Assembly (NCBI GenBank): GCA_035627955.1
Contig: DASPKU010000022.1
Location: forward strand, 1 to 64,000
Direction: 5' to 3'
Origin: Phycisphaerales bacterium
GTDB taxonomy: Bacteria > Planctomycetota > Phycisphaerae > Phycisphaerales > UBA1924
DNA: 64,000 nucleotides
Below, one piece after another: positions 16,155 to 25,840 of this stretch (positions are counted from its first letter, which is position 1; the number at the start of each line of letters is the position of its first letter). The position numbers were made by a program, and so were the translations under genes. Under the pieces are notes generated by a model that was given only the letters and a program-made list of their open reading frames with translations, was not told the DNA's origin and searched no databases.

Positions 16155-16459
16155 ATATACGGACGACGAGGGGTCAGGTGATTGCGCAAACCGTCAGCTT
16201 TTCAGTAACCGCATGGTCGAGCGGGTGGCACAGGAACTGGACGGCGCAATCGATGGTTGGGCGTGGGTCGCGGCGAAGACCATTAATGCGCCGCGGACCG
16301 ACGCCGCGGGTTTGGCGCGGCGTCACTCGCCGCGGCGGTTGATGGCACCCATCACGGATTGCCATGATGGTCCCGCTGTACGACGACGCGCCCGCACCAT
16401 CGCCCCGCTTGCCCCCGGGAAACGACGACGCGCCGTTGCCATACGAAGACACAGCCGGG

Positions 16460-16578
16460 GCGCATCGTCGTACACCCCCGGCGCGCGACGACACAGTCAT
16501 AGCGCATCGTCGTACAGCGGCGGCGCGCGACGATACGGCGGCGGCGCATCGTCGCGCGCCGGCGGCGCGCGGGCATGG
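16460..16578. repeat. 21-bp tandem repeat (42-bp alternating unit)
   Basis: Five full 21-bp units and part of a sixth alternate between GCGCATCGTCGTAC-type and GCGCGCGACGAYAC-type sequence, so neighbouring units are partly reverse-complementary. Degenerate copies may extend upstream to about 16380. Translation gives a 14-residue repeat in several frames on both strands, so no frame can be preferred. The surrounding 16155-16712 holds no other gene I can support. Confidence 0.65.
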
Positions 16579-16712
16579 ACCCCCACCCCCTTGTGCTTGT
16601 CTGTGCGATCTGCGCGGTTTATCCGGGCGGTTGGCGAACCAATCCGGGGAGTTCATGTGCTGATGGGCATGCGGAGGCCCGGAACCGCCCACAAACACAC
16701 GCTGCCCAAACC

Positions 16713-17474
16713 TCACGGCCTGAACGTGTAATCCGCCGTCACATTCCCGTAGTCCGTTCCCTGCGGCGCCGGCACGCGCACCCGCATGCGCGAGTGGCCG
16801 TCGACGTACAGCAGGTTGGCCTCGACCTGGCCCTTCTTAAACCAGTACATGCCCTTATCCCCGCCCTGCTGGTAGTTGTAGATCGTGTGCGTGCCGATCA
16901 TCCACGTCTTGCTGGTGTTGTTCACCATCGGCATCTTGCCGCCGCCCAGCGGCACGAGCGTGGCCTGGTCCTCGCCGTCGAGCGTGTGGTCGTTGAGCGT
17001 GTAGCTGGAGCCGACGAGGTCGTACATCGACTGCGTCTTGTCCATGCCCGGGATGGGCACGCCGGTGTCCTCCGCGCCCTTGTCCACCGGCGACTTGAAG
17101 AACGGCAGCTGGACGACCTCGGGGTCGGCGTCGGGCGGCACCTTGGAGTCGTTCACGTACGCGTTCAGCGGCCGCCCCTCGGCCCCGATGGTGTCGATGC
17201 CGTAGAAGGGCAGCTGCCCCTTCTTGCCGCCGAACAGCGCGCCAATCACCGCCTCGCCCCCGCCCGGCAGCGGGCCCATCTTCTGCGGCAGCGTGTCCTT
17301 GAAGTCCACGAGGTACGCGCCGGTGCCGACGCCCAGCTGCTGGAGACGCGCGCCACACTGCGTCACCCGCGCGGCCGCGCGGGCGGCGCCGAGGGCCGGC
17401 AGCAGGATGCCGATCAGCAGCGCGATGATCGCGATGACAACCAGCAGTTCGATGAGTGTGAAGGCGCGGGGCAC
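16713..17474 (-). CDS. Pseudopilin-like protein with prepilin N-terminal methylation motif
   Basis: 253 residues beginning [20 protein letters not shown]. The short basic leader, the F at the cleavage point and the Glu at +5 of the mature protein are the type IV prepilin signature, followed by [13 protein letters not shown] as is typical of planctomycetes. A prepilin peptidase would cleave and methylate it, and it would sit at the inner membrane or in a secretion pseudopilus. Near the C-terminus the LYVDGHSR segment resembles the end of the planctomycete DUF1559/H-X9-DG group. The cargo is unknown. Confidence 0.85.
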   Translation of the reverse strand: MPRAFTLIELLVVIAIIALLIGILLPALGAARAAARVTQCGARLQQLGVGTGAYLVDFKDTLPQKMGPLPGGGEAVIGALFGGKKGQLPFYGIDTIGAEGRPLNAYVNDSKVPPDADPEVVQLPFFKSPVDKGAEDTGVPIPGMDKTQSMYDLVGSSYTLNDHTLDGEDQATLVPLGGGKMPMVNNTSKTWMIGTHTIYNYQQGGDKGMYWFKKGQVEANLLYVDGHSRMRVRVPAPQGTDYGNVTADYTFRP

Positions 17475-17523
17475 GGGCCAGAGGATACGGCAGAAAGGCC
17501 GATTCAGGTAGCGAAGCCCGTGG

Positions 17524-18240
17524 TCAGGGGATGCCCGCCCGCTTCTCGGACGCTTCCACCGCGGCCGCCCCCACCAGCCGCGTCAACGCCTCCGTCAGCG
17601 TCCGCTTCACCTCCTCGAAGGACGGGCACCTCTCCCCCAGCTGCTGCCGCATGCTGGTCACCGGCCGCCCCACCAAGCCACACGGGACGATCAGGCCGAA
17701 GTGGTCAAGGTTGGTGGTCACATTGAGGGCAAGGCCATGCAGCGAAACCCACCGTCGGACGCGCACACCCATCGCCGCGATCTTGGCCGGCTGCCCGTGG
17801 ATCGCCGAATCGAGCCACACACCCGTGGCCTTGGGATCGCGGTGCGTGCGCAGTCCGTACGCGGCGCACGTGTCCATCACCGCCTGCTCCAGCAGCCGCA
17901 TGTAGTCGTGCAGCCCCAGGTTCAGCAGGTTGAGGTCCAGGATCGGGTACGCGACCAGCTGGCCGGGGCCGTGATAGGTGATGTCCCCGCCGCGGTCGGT
18001 CTCGGCGACGTTGACGCCGTGCTGCGCGAGCAGCTGGGGCGTTGCGATGAGGTTGTTGGCGGCCCCCGCACGACGCGAGATCGTGACCACCGGGTCATGC
18101 TCAACCAGCAGCAGGTAGCCCGGATTCGGCTGCCCCGACTCCCGCGCCGCCATCACCTCTTCCAGGTGCGCAAGCTGGGCCTGGTACGCGGGCTCGTACG
18201 CGACACGCCCAAGGTCTTTCACAGGCAACGCAAAGGGCAC
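17524..18240 (-). CDS. lipB: Octanoyl-ACP:protein octanoyltransferase (LipB)
   Basis: Moves octanoate from acyl carrier protein to lipoyl domains, the first step of lipoate synthesis. Motifs are [26 protein letters not shown]...[18 protein letters not shown] (catalytic Lys in AKI) and VPCGL, containing the catalytic Cys. Start GTG 18240 gives 238 residues, normal for LipB; the frame upstream overlaps another gene. It follows the preceding gene by 14 bp on the same strand. Its product would serve the glycine cleavage H-protein (gcvT is in this window) and 2-oxoacid dehydrogenases. Confidence 0.95.
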   Translation of the reverse strand: MPFALPVKDLGRVAYEPAYQAQLAHLEEVMAARESGQPNPGYLLLVEHDPVVTISRRAGAANNLIATPQLLAQHGVNVAETDRGGDITYHGPGQLVAYPILDLNLLNLGLHDYMRLLEQAVMDTCAAYGLRTHRDPKATGVWLDSAIHGQPAKIAAMGVRVRRWVSLHGLALNVTTNLDHFGLIVPCGLVGRPVTSMRQQLGERCPSFEEVKRTLTEALTRLVGAAAVEASEKRAGIP

Positions 18241-18254
18241 GCGAGAAGCGTAGT

Positions 18255-19034
18255 TCAGTGCCCGCCGCCCGCGGGCTTGGCCTTGTCCCCGGACTTCTTC
18301 GGGTCCGCCTTCTTGTCCTTTGGCTGCTCCGACGAGGGCTCCACCGGCCGCGGCAGCGTGTCCGTCGCCAGATTGAACGCCGGCCCGCGCGTGGGCGCCG
18401 GAGGCTCCCGCAACAACAGGTACGCCCACACCCCACCCGCAAGCAGCAGGGTGTTCACGGCCAGCAGGCCTGTCGCCACACGAAAGGGGCGCGGCCTGCT
18501 CGCAAGCGGTGACGAAAGCCGCTCAAAGAAACGGAAGAGCGGGCCGGTAGTTGAGGGTTCCTCCACGATCGCCGCCATCGAGGGTTGCGAGCCCGCCGGA
18601 GCACTCGCAGTACTCGCCGGATTGGCAACCGCCGCGGCAGCCGGCGGCACGACAGGTGCACTCGGCGGCTTCACGGCCACCGGCGGTGCCGCGGGCGCGA
18701 GCGGCGCCGCCGGAACTACAGCCGCTGCCGCGTGCTGTTCTGGCTCTGCCACCGGAGCCACCGGCTTGTTGGGCTCGAGCAGCTCCGCCGTCAGCTCCGC
18801 AAGCTGGGCGTCAAGGTTGTCCAGCGCCTGCAGCGCCTCCGTGGAAGGCAGCGCCGGGGCCGGCTGGTCCAGCAGCGACTTCACGTCCGACGACAACGCC
18901 GCCGCCGGCGCGGCCGCCGCCTCCACGCGGTTGGCCGTGGTGTCGATCTTGCCGAGCAGGGAATCGATATCGGCCTGGAGGTTGGGGGTCCCATCCGGCG
19001 CGGCGGTACCCTTGTTGTCGGCCGCGGGTGTCAT
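18255..19034 (-). CDS. Ala/Pro-rich single-pass membrane protein, function unknown
   Basis: 259 residues. The N-terminal 90 residues are helical (IDSLLGKIDTTANRVEA, LDNLDAQLAELTAELL). A long Ala/Pro/Val linker follows, then one membrane segment (VATGLLAVNTLLLAGGVWAYLLL, about residues 187-210) and a Lys-rich tail ending PAGGGH. There is no signal peptide, so the N-terminus is probably cytoplasmic. It is upstream of lipB on the same strand and divergent from rsmE. No family recognised. Confidence 0.7.
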   Translation of the reverse strand: MTPAADNKGTAAPDGTPNLQADIDSLLGKIDTTANRVEAAAAPAAALSSDVKSLLDQPAPALPSTEALQALDNLDAQLAELTAELLEPNKPVAPVAEPEQHAAAAVVPAAPLAPAAPPVAVKPPSAPVVPPAAAAVANPASTASAPAGSQPSMAAIVEEPSTTGPLFRFFERLSSPLASRPRPFRVATGLLAVNTLLLAGGVWAYLLLREPPAPTRGPAFNLATDTLPRPVEPSSEQPKDKKADPKKSGDKAKPAGGGH

Positions 19035-19092
19035 AACCGTGGAAGATGATCGGCGTTGTGAGGCCTGGACTCAAGGGGCATCGGGAGGGTGG

Positions 19093-19815
19093 ATGGGCCA
19101 TCGAGTGTACTTTCCCAGCCTCGAGACCGTGGAATCAGGGCTGATAACCGTGACGGGGGAGGAGGCCCACCACGCCCTGCGGGTCAAACGGCTGGCGGTG
19201 GGGGACGCCATCGACGTCCTCGACGGCCAGGGGCGCGTCGCCCGCACCCGCATCGCGACCACCGACAAAACCCGCGACGGCTGGGCCATGGGGCTGGAGG
19301 TGGGCTCGCTCGACCGCGTCACACAGGTGGCCCCACTCGTCACCGTTGCCGCCGCGGTGCCCAAGGGCGAGCGGCTGGAGTGGATCATCGACGGGCTCTC
19401 GCAGGTGGGCGCCGCGGCATGGCGACCCTTGTCGACGCGCCGGTCGGTCGTCGACCCTCGCGAGGGCAAGCTGGAGCGGCTGCACCGCGTCGCGATCGAG
19501 GCGATGAAGCAGTGCGGCCGCGCGCACGTGCTCCAACTGCTGCCGATCGCGTCGCTCGCCGAGTCACTGAAGACCGGCAGAGTGGTGATCGCGGACGCCT
19601 CCGGCGGCGAGTATCAGCCCACCGGCGCAGACGCGATCACGCTTCTGATCGGCCCCGAGGGCGGCTGGGAACCCGCGGAGTTGGAAGCGGCCGCCGGAGC
19701 GGGAGCGATCATCGCGCGGTTCGGTCCCCACGTGATGCGGACAGAGATGGCCGCCGTGGTGGCATGCGCCGAGGTGCTCAGTGTTGAGAAGCGGTCTCGG
19801 GCACGGGCCGTATAG
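19093..19815 (+). CDS. rsmE: 16S rRNA (uracil-1498-N3)-methyltransferase
   Basis: A SPOUT-class methyltransferase acting on the small ribosomal subunit. The N-terminal PUA-like part has EEAHHALRVKRLAVGD. The knotted SAM site is formed by LLIGPEGGWEPAELEAA and the C-terminal RTEMAAVVACAEVL. The ATG at 19093 has GGGAGGG 3 bp upstream, and 240 residues is the family length. It is followed 32 bp later by an exported repeat protein. Confidence 0.94.
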   Translation: MGHRVYFPSLETVESGLITVTGEEAHHALRVKRLAVGDAIDVLDGQGRVARTRIATTDKTRDGWAMGLEVGSLDRVTQVAPLVTVAAAVPKGERLEWIIDGLSQVGAAAWRPLSTRRSVVDPREGKLERLHRVAIEAMKQCGRAHVLQLLPIASLAESLKTGRVVIADASGGEYQPTGADAITLLIGPEGGWEPAELEAAAGAGAIIARFGPHVMRTEMAAVVACAEVLSVEKRSRARAV

Positions 19816-19847
19816 TCCCAGGGGTGCCTCATGGCAGGAGAACTCAG

Positions 19848-21119
19848 ATGACGCGTCTCGCAGCAGCGGCAGTGGCGTTGATGGTGTTCGCAGGCGGAGT
19901 GGTGGGCGAGGTTCAGCCGGCGCCAGCACCCGCGACGAACGTCGCCCCCGCCGCCAAGCCCGACGCCGCGGCCATGGCCGCGAAGGCCATCGCCTACCTC
20001 AAGAGCCAGCAGGACCAGGCCAGCGGCGGCTGGGCCGTCAACCCGCAGGGGCCGAGTTTCCCGGCGATCACCGGGCTGGTGGTATCGGGGATGCTGTCGG
20101 ACCCGAGCATCAAGCAGGACGACCCGGCGGTAGCCGCGGGCGTTAAGTACATGCTCGACAAGGTGCAGCCCGACGGCGGCATCTACGACAAGGTGCTGCC
20201 CACGTACAACACGGCCATCTGCCTCTCGGCGCTCTCAAAGGTGAGCAGCCCGCCGCAGGTGAAGTCCGTCATCAAGAACGCGCAGGACTTCCTCAAGACC
20301 CTCCAGTTCGGCGAGGGCGCCGTTGTCCGCCCGGACCTCAGCGAGTCCGCCCGCCCCGTCGACAAGTCGCACGCCTTCTACGGCGGCTGGGGCTACGGCA
20401 GGCACGGCCGGCCCGACCTCTCCAACACCGGCTTCGTGCTCGAGGGCCTGCGCGACTCCGGCGTGCCAAGCGATGACCCCGCGTTCCAGCGGGCGCTCGT
20501 GTTCCTCCAGCGCACGCAGATGATCGAGCAGCACGACGGCATGAAGATCAACGAGGCGCCGTACGCCAAGGGCAGCAGGCAGGGCGGCTTCATCTACGCC
20601 ACCAGCGTCAACAAGGACGAGGTCGGCGTCGGCCAGACGCAATCGACCCTCGGCCCTGTCGAGGAGACCCTCGACGACGGCACCAAGGTCAGCCGCCTGC
20701 GCGCCTACGGCTCGATGACCTACGCCGGCTTCAAGAGCTACGTGTACGCCGGGCTCAAGAAGGACGACCCCCGCGTGCAGGCCGCGATGGACTGGATCAG
20801 CCGCAACTACACCCTGACCGAGAACCCCGGCGCGGGCGAGGACGGCCTGTACTACTACTACGTGATCTTCGCCCGCGCCATGCAGGCCCACGGCGAGCCG
20901 ATCATCCGCGTCGTCAACAAGGACGGCTCCACCACCGAACGCCGCTGGGCCGCGGACCTGGTCGAGCAGCTCGCCAAGCTCCAGGAGCCCGACGGCTCAT
21001 TCCGCCCCATGAAGGACGGCGCCCGCTGGATGGAGGACAACAAGGTGCTCATCACAGCGTACTCGCTGGTCGCGCTGGAGGCCGCCCGCGCGGACCTCGA
21101 AAAGCACCCGGTGAAGTGA
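19848..21119 (+). CDS. Exported prenyltransferase/squalene-cyclase-like alpha-alpha toroid protein
   Basis: 423 residues with a signal peptide (MTRLAAAAVALMVFAGGVVG). It carries repeated segments of the type AIAYLKSQQDQASGGWA, GVKYMLDKVQPDGGIYD, YNTAICLSALSKV and LVEQLAKLQEPDGSFRP, which build the toroid of the terpene cyclase fold. The cyclase DxDD and prenyltransferase zinc residues are not evident, so it is not assigned an enzymatic role. AGGAG lies 7 bp before ATG 19848. Planctomycetes are known to carry several such exported proteins of unknown role. A 30-bp palindrome ends the gene. Confidence 0.8.
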   Translation: MTRLAAAAVALMVFAGGVVGEVQPAPAPATNVAPAAKPDAAAMAAKAIAYLKSQQDQASGGWAVNPQGPSFPAITGLVVSGMLSDPSIKQDDPAVAAGVKYMLDKVQPDGGIYDKVLPTYNTAICLSALSKVSSPPQVKSVIKNAQDFLKTLQFGEGAVVRPDLSESARPVDKSHAFYGGWGYGRHGRPDLSNTGFVLEGLRDSGVPSDDPAFQRALVFLQRTQMIEQHDGMKINEAPYAKGSRQGGFIYATSVNKDEVGVGQTQSTLGPVEETLDDGTKVSRLRAYGSMTYAGFKSYVYAGLKKDDPRVQAAMDWISRNYTLTENPGAGEDGLYYYYVIFARAMQAHGEPIIRVVNKDGSTTERRWAADLVEQLAKLQEPDGSFRPMKDGARWMEDNKVLITAYSLVALEAARADLEKHPVK

Positions 21120-21132
21120 GTGGAATGCGAAG

Positions 21133-21162
21133 AAAGCCCAGGGATCATGATCCCTGGGCTTT
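21133..21162. terminator. 30-bp perfect palindrome, terminator-like, copy 1
   Basis: AAAGCCCAGGGATCA is followed directly by its reverse complement. It lies between the convergent toroid-protein gene and the CPBP gene. The flanking A and T runs suit termination in both directions. The identical 30 bp occur at 45341-45370. Confidence 0.8.
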
Positions 21163-21169
21163 GGGATGG

Positions 21170-22681
21170 CTACTTGATCGCGACCAGCACCCCGATCTGC
21201 ACCGCGGTGATGGTGCCGTTGTGCAGCGCGTGCGCCAGCATCGGCCCGATGATGCTCCCGCGCCACTCCCGCAGGTAGCCGTACACCAGCCCGCCCAGCG
21301 CCACCTGGATGATGCCCTGCGTGCCGTACGGGTGCACGATCCCGAAGATCACCGCGCTGCTCAGCACGCGGGCGACCAGCGGGAGCTTCGTGGGGAACGC
21401 CCGGTGCAGGCAGCCGCGGAAGAAGATCTCCTCGAACACCGGCGCCCAGATGCACGCGCTGATGGCCCCGAAGATTACAGGGATCCAGCTGTTGCTCAGC
21501 GGCTGCTCGAACATCGGGAACCTGGTATCCGTCGCCGGGTCCTCGCCAGCATCACCGGTGAACATGCCCAGCAGCAGGTAGTACCCAAAGAGCAGTGCCA
21601 CACCCGCGAAGTACCCCACCAGCCCTGCCGAGATCTCGCGCCCGATCCCGTCCTCACCCGCGGTCAGCCCGATGTCAACGCGCAGCTCCTCCGCCGTCAC
21701 CCCCCGCAGCAGTGGGCAGAACACCGCCAGCACGGCCGTCCACAGCATCAGCTCGTGCACCACGAACGCCCACGCCGCCGTCTCCCCGAGCAGAAGCAGG
21801 CCCACGCAATCCATGGTCACAAAGCCCAGCAGGAACAGCGCGAACGCCTCCGCGTACACGTGGCGCGGCACCGTTGTTACCGGGATGCCGTGGCTGTGCC
21901 CGCGCATCTTCAGGAGCAGGATCACGGCCAGGACCACGCCAAGGAACAGCCCGACCCATTCCCACAGATTGATGAGCGTTCGCAGGGTGCTGAGCTTCCC
22001 CGCACCGGTCATCGTCGCCCACCGCAGCGGCTCGCCCGCGGGCTGCTGGTGCGAAAGCGCGAGGTCGGCGAACCACTCGTGGCGCGAGCGAAGCGACTCC
22101 TGCACCTCCGCCGGCAGCGGCTCGAGCCTCCCCTTCGCGGCATTCTCGTACCACGGCTTCAGCCACCCGATGTCCCTGGCCAGGTCCCCGCCCGGGCTCG
22201 CCTCTTCCGAGAGTTTCTGGAGCCGCTGGGCCGTCTCCGCCGGTCCGAGCAGTTCCCCGGCGACGATGGCCGCGCGGAACCGGTCGGTGCGGCTGACCGC
22301 CAGCCTGTCGATGTCGGTGATCGCCTCCCTCGCGACCTCGCGCGGGACTGCGATCCCGTCCCAGCGGTCCGGATGCTCGATGTCACCCCAAGGCTGCCGG
22401 CTCGACTTACCTGAAGGGTCGTTGCGGTGCAGTACGTGGAATACCTGCTTTACCAGCATCTTCGACGTGACGGTCAGGTCCGCGACGCCCGGGTCGGGCA
22501 CGTCCTCACTCCGAACGACCTCCGCCATCGGCGCGTTGGTCGTCTGCGAGTGGAACGACGACGTCAGCTGCTGAAGCAGGATGACCAGCGGGAGCAGGAC
22601 GAGCACGGCGATCGGCGCTGCCCGCTTCATCCATACGTTGAAAGGGTCATCCTCTTTGTAGGCCGAAGGGAAAAGAGACAT
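21170..22681 (-). CDS. CPBP-family intramembrane metalloprotease
   Basis: 503 residues with about eight membrane segments. The C-terminal half has the CPBP (Abi/CAAX-like) motifs EEIFFRG (residues near 418), FGIVHP and HALHN, which supply the catalytic Glu and the metal-binding His/Asn. An N-terminal anchor (IAVLVLLPLVILLQQL) is followed by a soluble region of about 180 residues unrelated to the protease core. Substrates are not predictable. It ends 7 bp from the palindromic terminator. Confidence 0.88.
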   Translation of the reverse strand: MSLFPSAYKEDDPFNVWMKRAAPIAVLVLLPLVILLQQLTSSFHSQTTNAPMAEVVRSEDVPDPGVADLTVTSKMLVKQVFHVLHRNDPSGKSSRQPWGDIEHPDRWDGIAVPREVAREAITDIDRLAVSRTDRFRAAIVAGELLGPAETAQRLQKLSEEASPGGDLARDIGWLKPWYENAAKGRLEPLPAEVQESLRSRHEWFADLALSHQQPAGEPLRWATMTGAGKLSTLRTLINLWEWVGLFLGVVLAVILLLKMRGHSHGIPVTTVPRHVYAEAFALFLLGFVTMDCVGLLLLGETAAWAFVVHELMLWTAVLAVFCPLLRGVTAEELRVDIGLTAGEDGIGREISAGLVGYFAGVALLFGYYLLLGMFTGDAGEDPATDTRFPMFEQPLSNSWIPVIFGAISACIWAPVFEEIFFRGCLHRAFPTKLPLVARVLSSAVIFGIVHPYGTQGIIQVALGGLVYGYLREWRGSIIGPMLAHALHNGTITAVQIGVLVAIK

Positions 22682-22708
22682 GCAGGGGCAGGATAACAGG
22701 AGCCCGGC

Positions 22709-23629
22709 TTACCGACGCGGCCCGGAGCTTTTCCGCCCTCTGAAGTGCTCGGCCTCGGCCTTGGCAGCCGCGACCATTGCCTTCCGCAGCCTCTCGAACT
22801 CCTCGACGTCCGCGTCTTCTTCGAACTCGTACGAACCATCGCTGAACGAGAACTTGCCCGCCCTAGCATGCAGGAACTCGAGATAAGCGACCGTCGCATC
22901 AGCCGTCTGGGTGCGGAACTCGCAGTCCTTGACGGCATCGCCCAAGTCACCCAGTTCGCCGCGGAACTCGGCGACGAGCCTCCCGAGGTGCTCGTCCGGG
23001 CACCCTTCCTGCCGGAGCACTTGAAGGTACTTGGCCTCGGCGCTCGTGATGATGGCGCAGTTGTTGCGGTTGCTGCCCTGCATCGCTTTCGCCAGCGTCA
23101 GGCGGCTGGCAATTTCGGCGTCCTCCGTGAGAGTTGCCGGCCTGACCCCGCCCGCAGCCGCAAATGCATCGGCGTCGGCGCGGTACTTCTTTGCGCCCGC
23201 GATCATGTCGTCCGCGAATCGGCGCGACGCGCGCTTTGAAGCTTCTACCGCTTTCTGCCCCTCCGCGACGAGCTGCCGGCCCCGCTCGACGTTCTCCGCA
23301 CGCCTGACGGAGATCCAACCCAGAAACCCAAAGAAGGCAAGCATGCACACCACGAGCGTGATGTTAAAGACGCGATTCGACTTCCCCGAGATCCCGTACG
23401 CGATCGCTGACACGATGAGCCCCACGAGGATCGCCGCGACCGGCGTGAGGACGCCCACGAAGGTCGCGTTCACCTCCGCCTTCCCGGTCAGCACGCCCGT
23501 CACCCACAGGGATGCCAGAACCGCCGCGCCCATCAGCAGTGCCGGCGCTGGATGGAGGCGCAGGCGATGGGCGCGCTTCGGAGCCGCCCCGGGTTCACCA
23601 GCGGGCTTCCCTTCGGTCGGTCCGCTCAC
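22709..23629 (-). CDS. Three-TM membrane protein with a helical cytoplasmic domain
   Basis: 306 residues. Membrane segments lie at about residues 31-50, 57-78 and 89-110, followed by a long charged helical region (EGQKAVEASKRASRRFADDMI and onward) that ends RKSSGPRR. The start GTG overlaps the thrS stop by 4 bp (GTGA), so it is translationally coupled to thrS. No domain recognised. Confidence 0.7.
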   Translation of the reverse strand: MSGPTEGKPAGEPGAAPKRAHRLRLHPAPALLMGAAVLASLWVTGVLTGKAEVNATFVGVLTPVAAILVGLIVSAIAYGISGKSNRVFNITLVVCMLAFFGFLGWISVRRAENVERGRQLVAEGQKAVEASKRASRRFADDMIAGAKKYRADADAFAAAGGVRPATLTEDAEIASRLTLAKAMQGSNRNNCAIITSAEAKYLQVLRQEGCPDEHLGRLVAEFRGELGDLGDAVKDCEFRTQTADATVAYLEFLHARAGKFSFSDGSYEFEEDADVEEFERLRKAMVAAAKAEAEHFRGRKSSGPRR

Positions 23630-25830
23630 GGCCTTACCCCCGGCACCGCCCCGCGCTCCGTGATTTCGCGCTGCACTTCCTCCACAAACCGCGCCAGCGG
23701 CATCGCCCCCAGGTCCTTCTCAATGCCGCGGCAGCGCACCGAGACGTTGCCGCCCTCGGCGTCGCGCGGGCCGACGATGAGCATGTAGGGCACCTTCATG
23801 TCCGCCGCTTCCTTCACCTTGCCCTGGATGCGGTCAGGCCCCGCGTCGATGGTGGCGCGCACGCCGACGGCCTTGAGCGCCTCGAGCACCTTGTGGGCGT
23901 ACTCGTTGGTCTTTTCGCTGATGGGCAGCACGCGGACCTGCTCGGGCGCCAGCCAGGTGGGGAACGCGCCGGCGAAGTGCTCGATGAGCACGCCGCAGAA
24001 CCGTTCCATGCTGCCGAACGGCGCGCGGTGGATCACCACGGGCCGGTGCGGCTTGTTGTCAGGGCCGACGTACGACAGGTCGAAGCGGATCGCCATGTTG
24101 TAATCGACCTGCACGGTGCCGAGCTGCCACTCGCGACCGATCACGTCCTTCACCACGAAGTCGATCTTGGGCCCATAGAACGCGGCCTCGCCCGGCTCCT
24201 TGCTGAACGGCACGCCCAGCGACTCTGCGGCGGCGATGCAGGCGGCTTCCGCCTTGTCCCAGTTCTCCTTGGTGCCGGTGTACTTGTTGCTGTCGGGGTC
24301 GCGCAGGCCGACGCGGACGCGGTAGTCCTTCATACCCAGCACGTTGAAGATGATCTTGACCAGCGACAGGCAGCCCTGCACCTCCGCGGGGATCTGATCC
24401 TCGGTGCAGAACAGGTGCGCGTCGTCCTGGGTGAAGCCGCGCACGCGGGTCATGCCGTTGAGCTCGCCCGACTGCTCCCAGCGGTAGACGGTGCCGAACT
24501 CCGCCAGCCGCACCGGCATGTCGCGGTAGGAGTGGGGGGCCGAGGCGAAGATCTTTGCGTGGTGCGGGCAGTTCATGGGCTTGAGCATGAACCCCTCGAC
24601 CAGCTGATCGTCGGGCATCACGCGCGACTTCTCGATGGTCTCCTTGCCGGTTCGCTCGTTGATGCCGCGGGCCAGCCGCTCCGACACACCTTCGACGCGG
24701 TGCATCACCTCTGAGCACGAGCAGGTGGCGAGGCGGTCGAGGGTGTCGCGCTCGATGATCGGGGGGAACTGGCTGTCCTTGTAGTACGGGAAGTGGCCCG
24801 AGGTCTTGTACAGCTCCAGACTGCCGATGTGCGGGGTGAACACCTCGGTGTAGCCCTGTTTCTTGAGCTCGGCTGCGATGAAGGTCTGCAGCTCCTTCCG
24901 CACGATCGAGCCGTTGGGGGTCCACAGGATCAGCCCCTGCCCCACGGCCTCATCGATATGGAACAGCCGCAGGTTCTTGCCAATGACGCGGTGGTCGCGG
25001 GCCTTGGCCTGCTCGAGCTGGTTGAGGTACGCATCAAGATCGGCCTGGCTGGCGAACGCGGTGCCGTACACGCGGATGAGGCGGTCGGAGTTCTCGTCGC
25101 CGTGCCAATAGCTCGAGGCGAGCGACATCACGCGGGCCGCGCCGATGCGCCCGGTCGAGGGCACGTGCGGGCCGCGGCAGAGGTCTTCCCAGTTCTTGCC
25201 CGGCTCGCCGGTGGCGTAGAACGAGAGCGCGTTGCCCCTGGTGGCACCGGTCTCCTGACCGGTGTTCTTTTCGGCCTGCTTCGGACCCTTGTACACGCTG
25301 CTGGGCATCCCCAGCGCCCGCTCCGCGTTGTCGACCTTGTACTTGTTGCCCTCGGCGCGGAGCTTCTGCAGCCCCTGCTGCGAGTCGATCTCGTAGCGGG
25401 TGAACCGGCGGTCCTCCTTCACGATCTCTGCGATCCGCCTGTTGATCGCCTCGAACTGCTCGCTGGAGATCTTCTTGCCCTCGGGCACATACATGTCGTA
25501 GAAGAAGCCGGTGTCGGTGGGGGGGCCGTACGCGAGCAGCACGTCCTTGCCGATCACGTCCTGGATGGCCTCGGCCATCACGTGCGCGGCCGAGTGCCGC
25601 ATGAGGTACAGGGCGTCGGCACTGGCCTGCTGCCCCGCACGCGGCGCGGTGACGATCTCGAGCTTCGCGTCGCTGGTGATGGGTGCCGAGAGGTCGCGCA
25701 GCTGGCCGTCAACCTTGACGCCGATCGCGGCCTTGGCGAGGCCCGCGCCGATGCTGGCGGCGACCTCCGCGCCGGTCACGGGTTGATCGAAGGACTTGGT
25801 CTTGCCGTCGGGGAGGGTGATGGTGGGCAT
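23626..25830 (-). CDS. thrS: Threonyl-tRNA synthetase
   Basis: Class II synthetase. The N-terminal TGS domain (ITLPDGKTKSF) is followed by the editing domain (MRHSAAHVMAEA with HSAAH). The catalytic core has MKPMNCPHH, RVRGFTQDDAHLFC and VVIHRAPFGSMERF, and the C-terminal anticodon-binding domain follows. The start is ATG 25830; the upstream frame is not family-like. At 734 residues it is longer than the usual ~640, with insertions in the editing region and in the core between RLATCSCSEV and LKPMNCPHH. No T-box leader is seen. Confidence 0.96.
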   Translation of the reverse strand: MPTITLPDGKTKSFDQPVTGAEVAASIGAGLAKAAIGVKVDGQLRDLSAPITSDAKLEIVTAPRAGQQASADALYLMRHSAAHVMAEAIQDVIGKDVLLAYGPPTDTGFFYDMYVPEGKKISSEQFEAINRRIAEIVKEDRRFTRYEIDSQQGLQKLRAEGNKYKVDNAERALGMPSSVYKGPKQAEKNTGQETGATRGNALSFYATGEPGKNWEDLCRGPHVPSTGRIGAARVMSLASSYWHGDENSDRLIRVYGTAFASQADLDAYLNQLEQAKARDHRVIGKNLRLFHIDEAVGQGLILWTPNGSIVRKELQTFIAAELKKQGYTEVFTPHIGSLELYKTSGHFPYYKDSQFPPIIERDTLDRLATCSCSEVMHRVEGVSERLARGINERTGKETIEKSRVMPDDQLVEGFMLKPMNCPHHAKIFASAPHSYRDMPVRLAEFGTVYRWEQSGELNGMTRVRGFTQDDAHLFCTEDQIPAEVQGCLSLVKIIFNVLGMKDYRVRVGLRDPDSNKYTGTKENWDKAEAACIAAAESLGVPFSKEPGEAAFYGPKIDFVVKDVIGREWQLGTVQVDYNMAIRFDLSYVGPDNKPHRPVVIHRAPFGSMERFCGVLIEHFAGAFPTWLAPEQVRVLPISEKTNEYAHKVLEALKAVGVRATIDAGPDRIQGKVKEAADMKVPYMLIVGPRDAEGGNVSVRCRGIEKDLGAMPLARFVEEVQREITERGAVPGVRP

Positions 25831-25840
25831 GGGCAAATCC

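Noticed and set aside
16460-16578. CRISPR array
   Set aside because: Units are directly abutting 21-mers without spacers, and no cas genes are present.
16174-16716. 180-residue minus-strand ORF across the 21-bp repeat array
   Set aside because: Repeats keep every frame open; the sequence is Arg/Ala/Pro-rich, with no start signal and no homology that I recognise.
17701-19092. Long plus-strand extension upstream of rsmE
   Set aside because: It runs antisense through lipB and the membrane-protein gene; RsmE homology begins at ATG 19093, which has its own GGGAGGG site.
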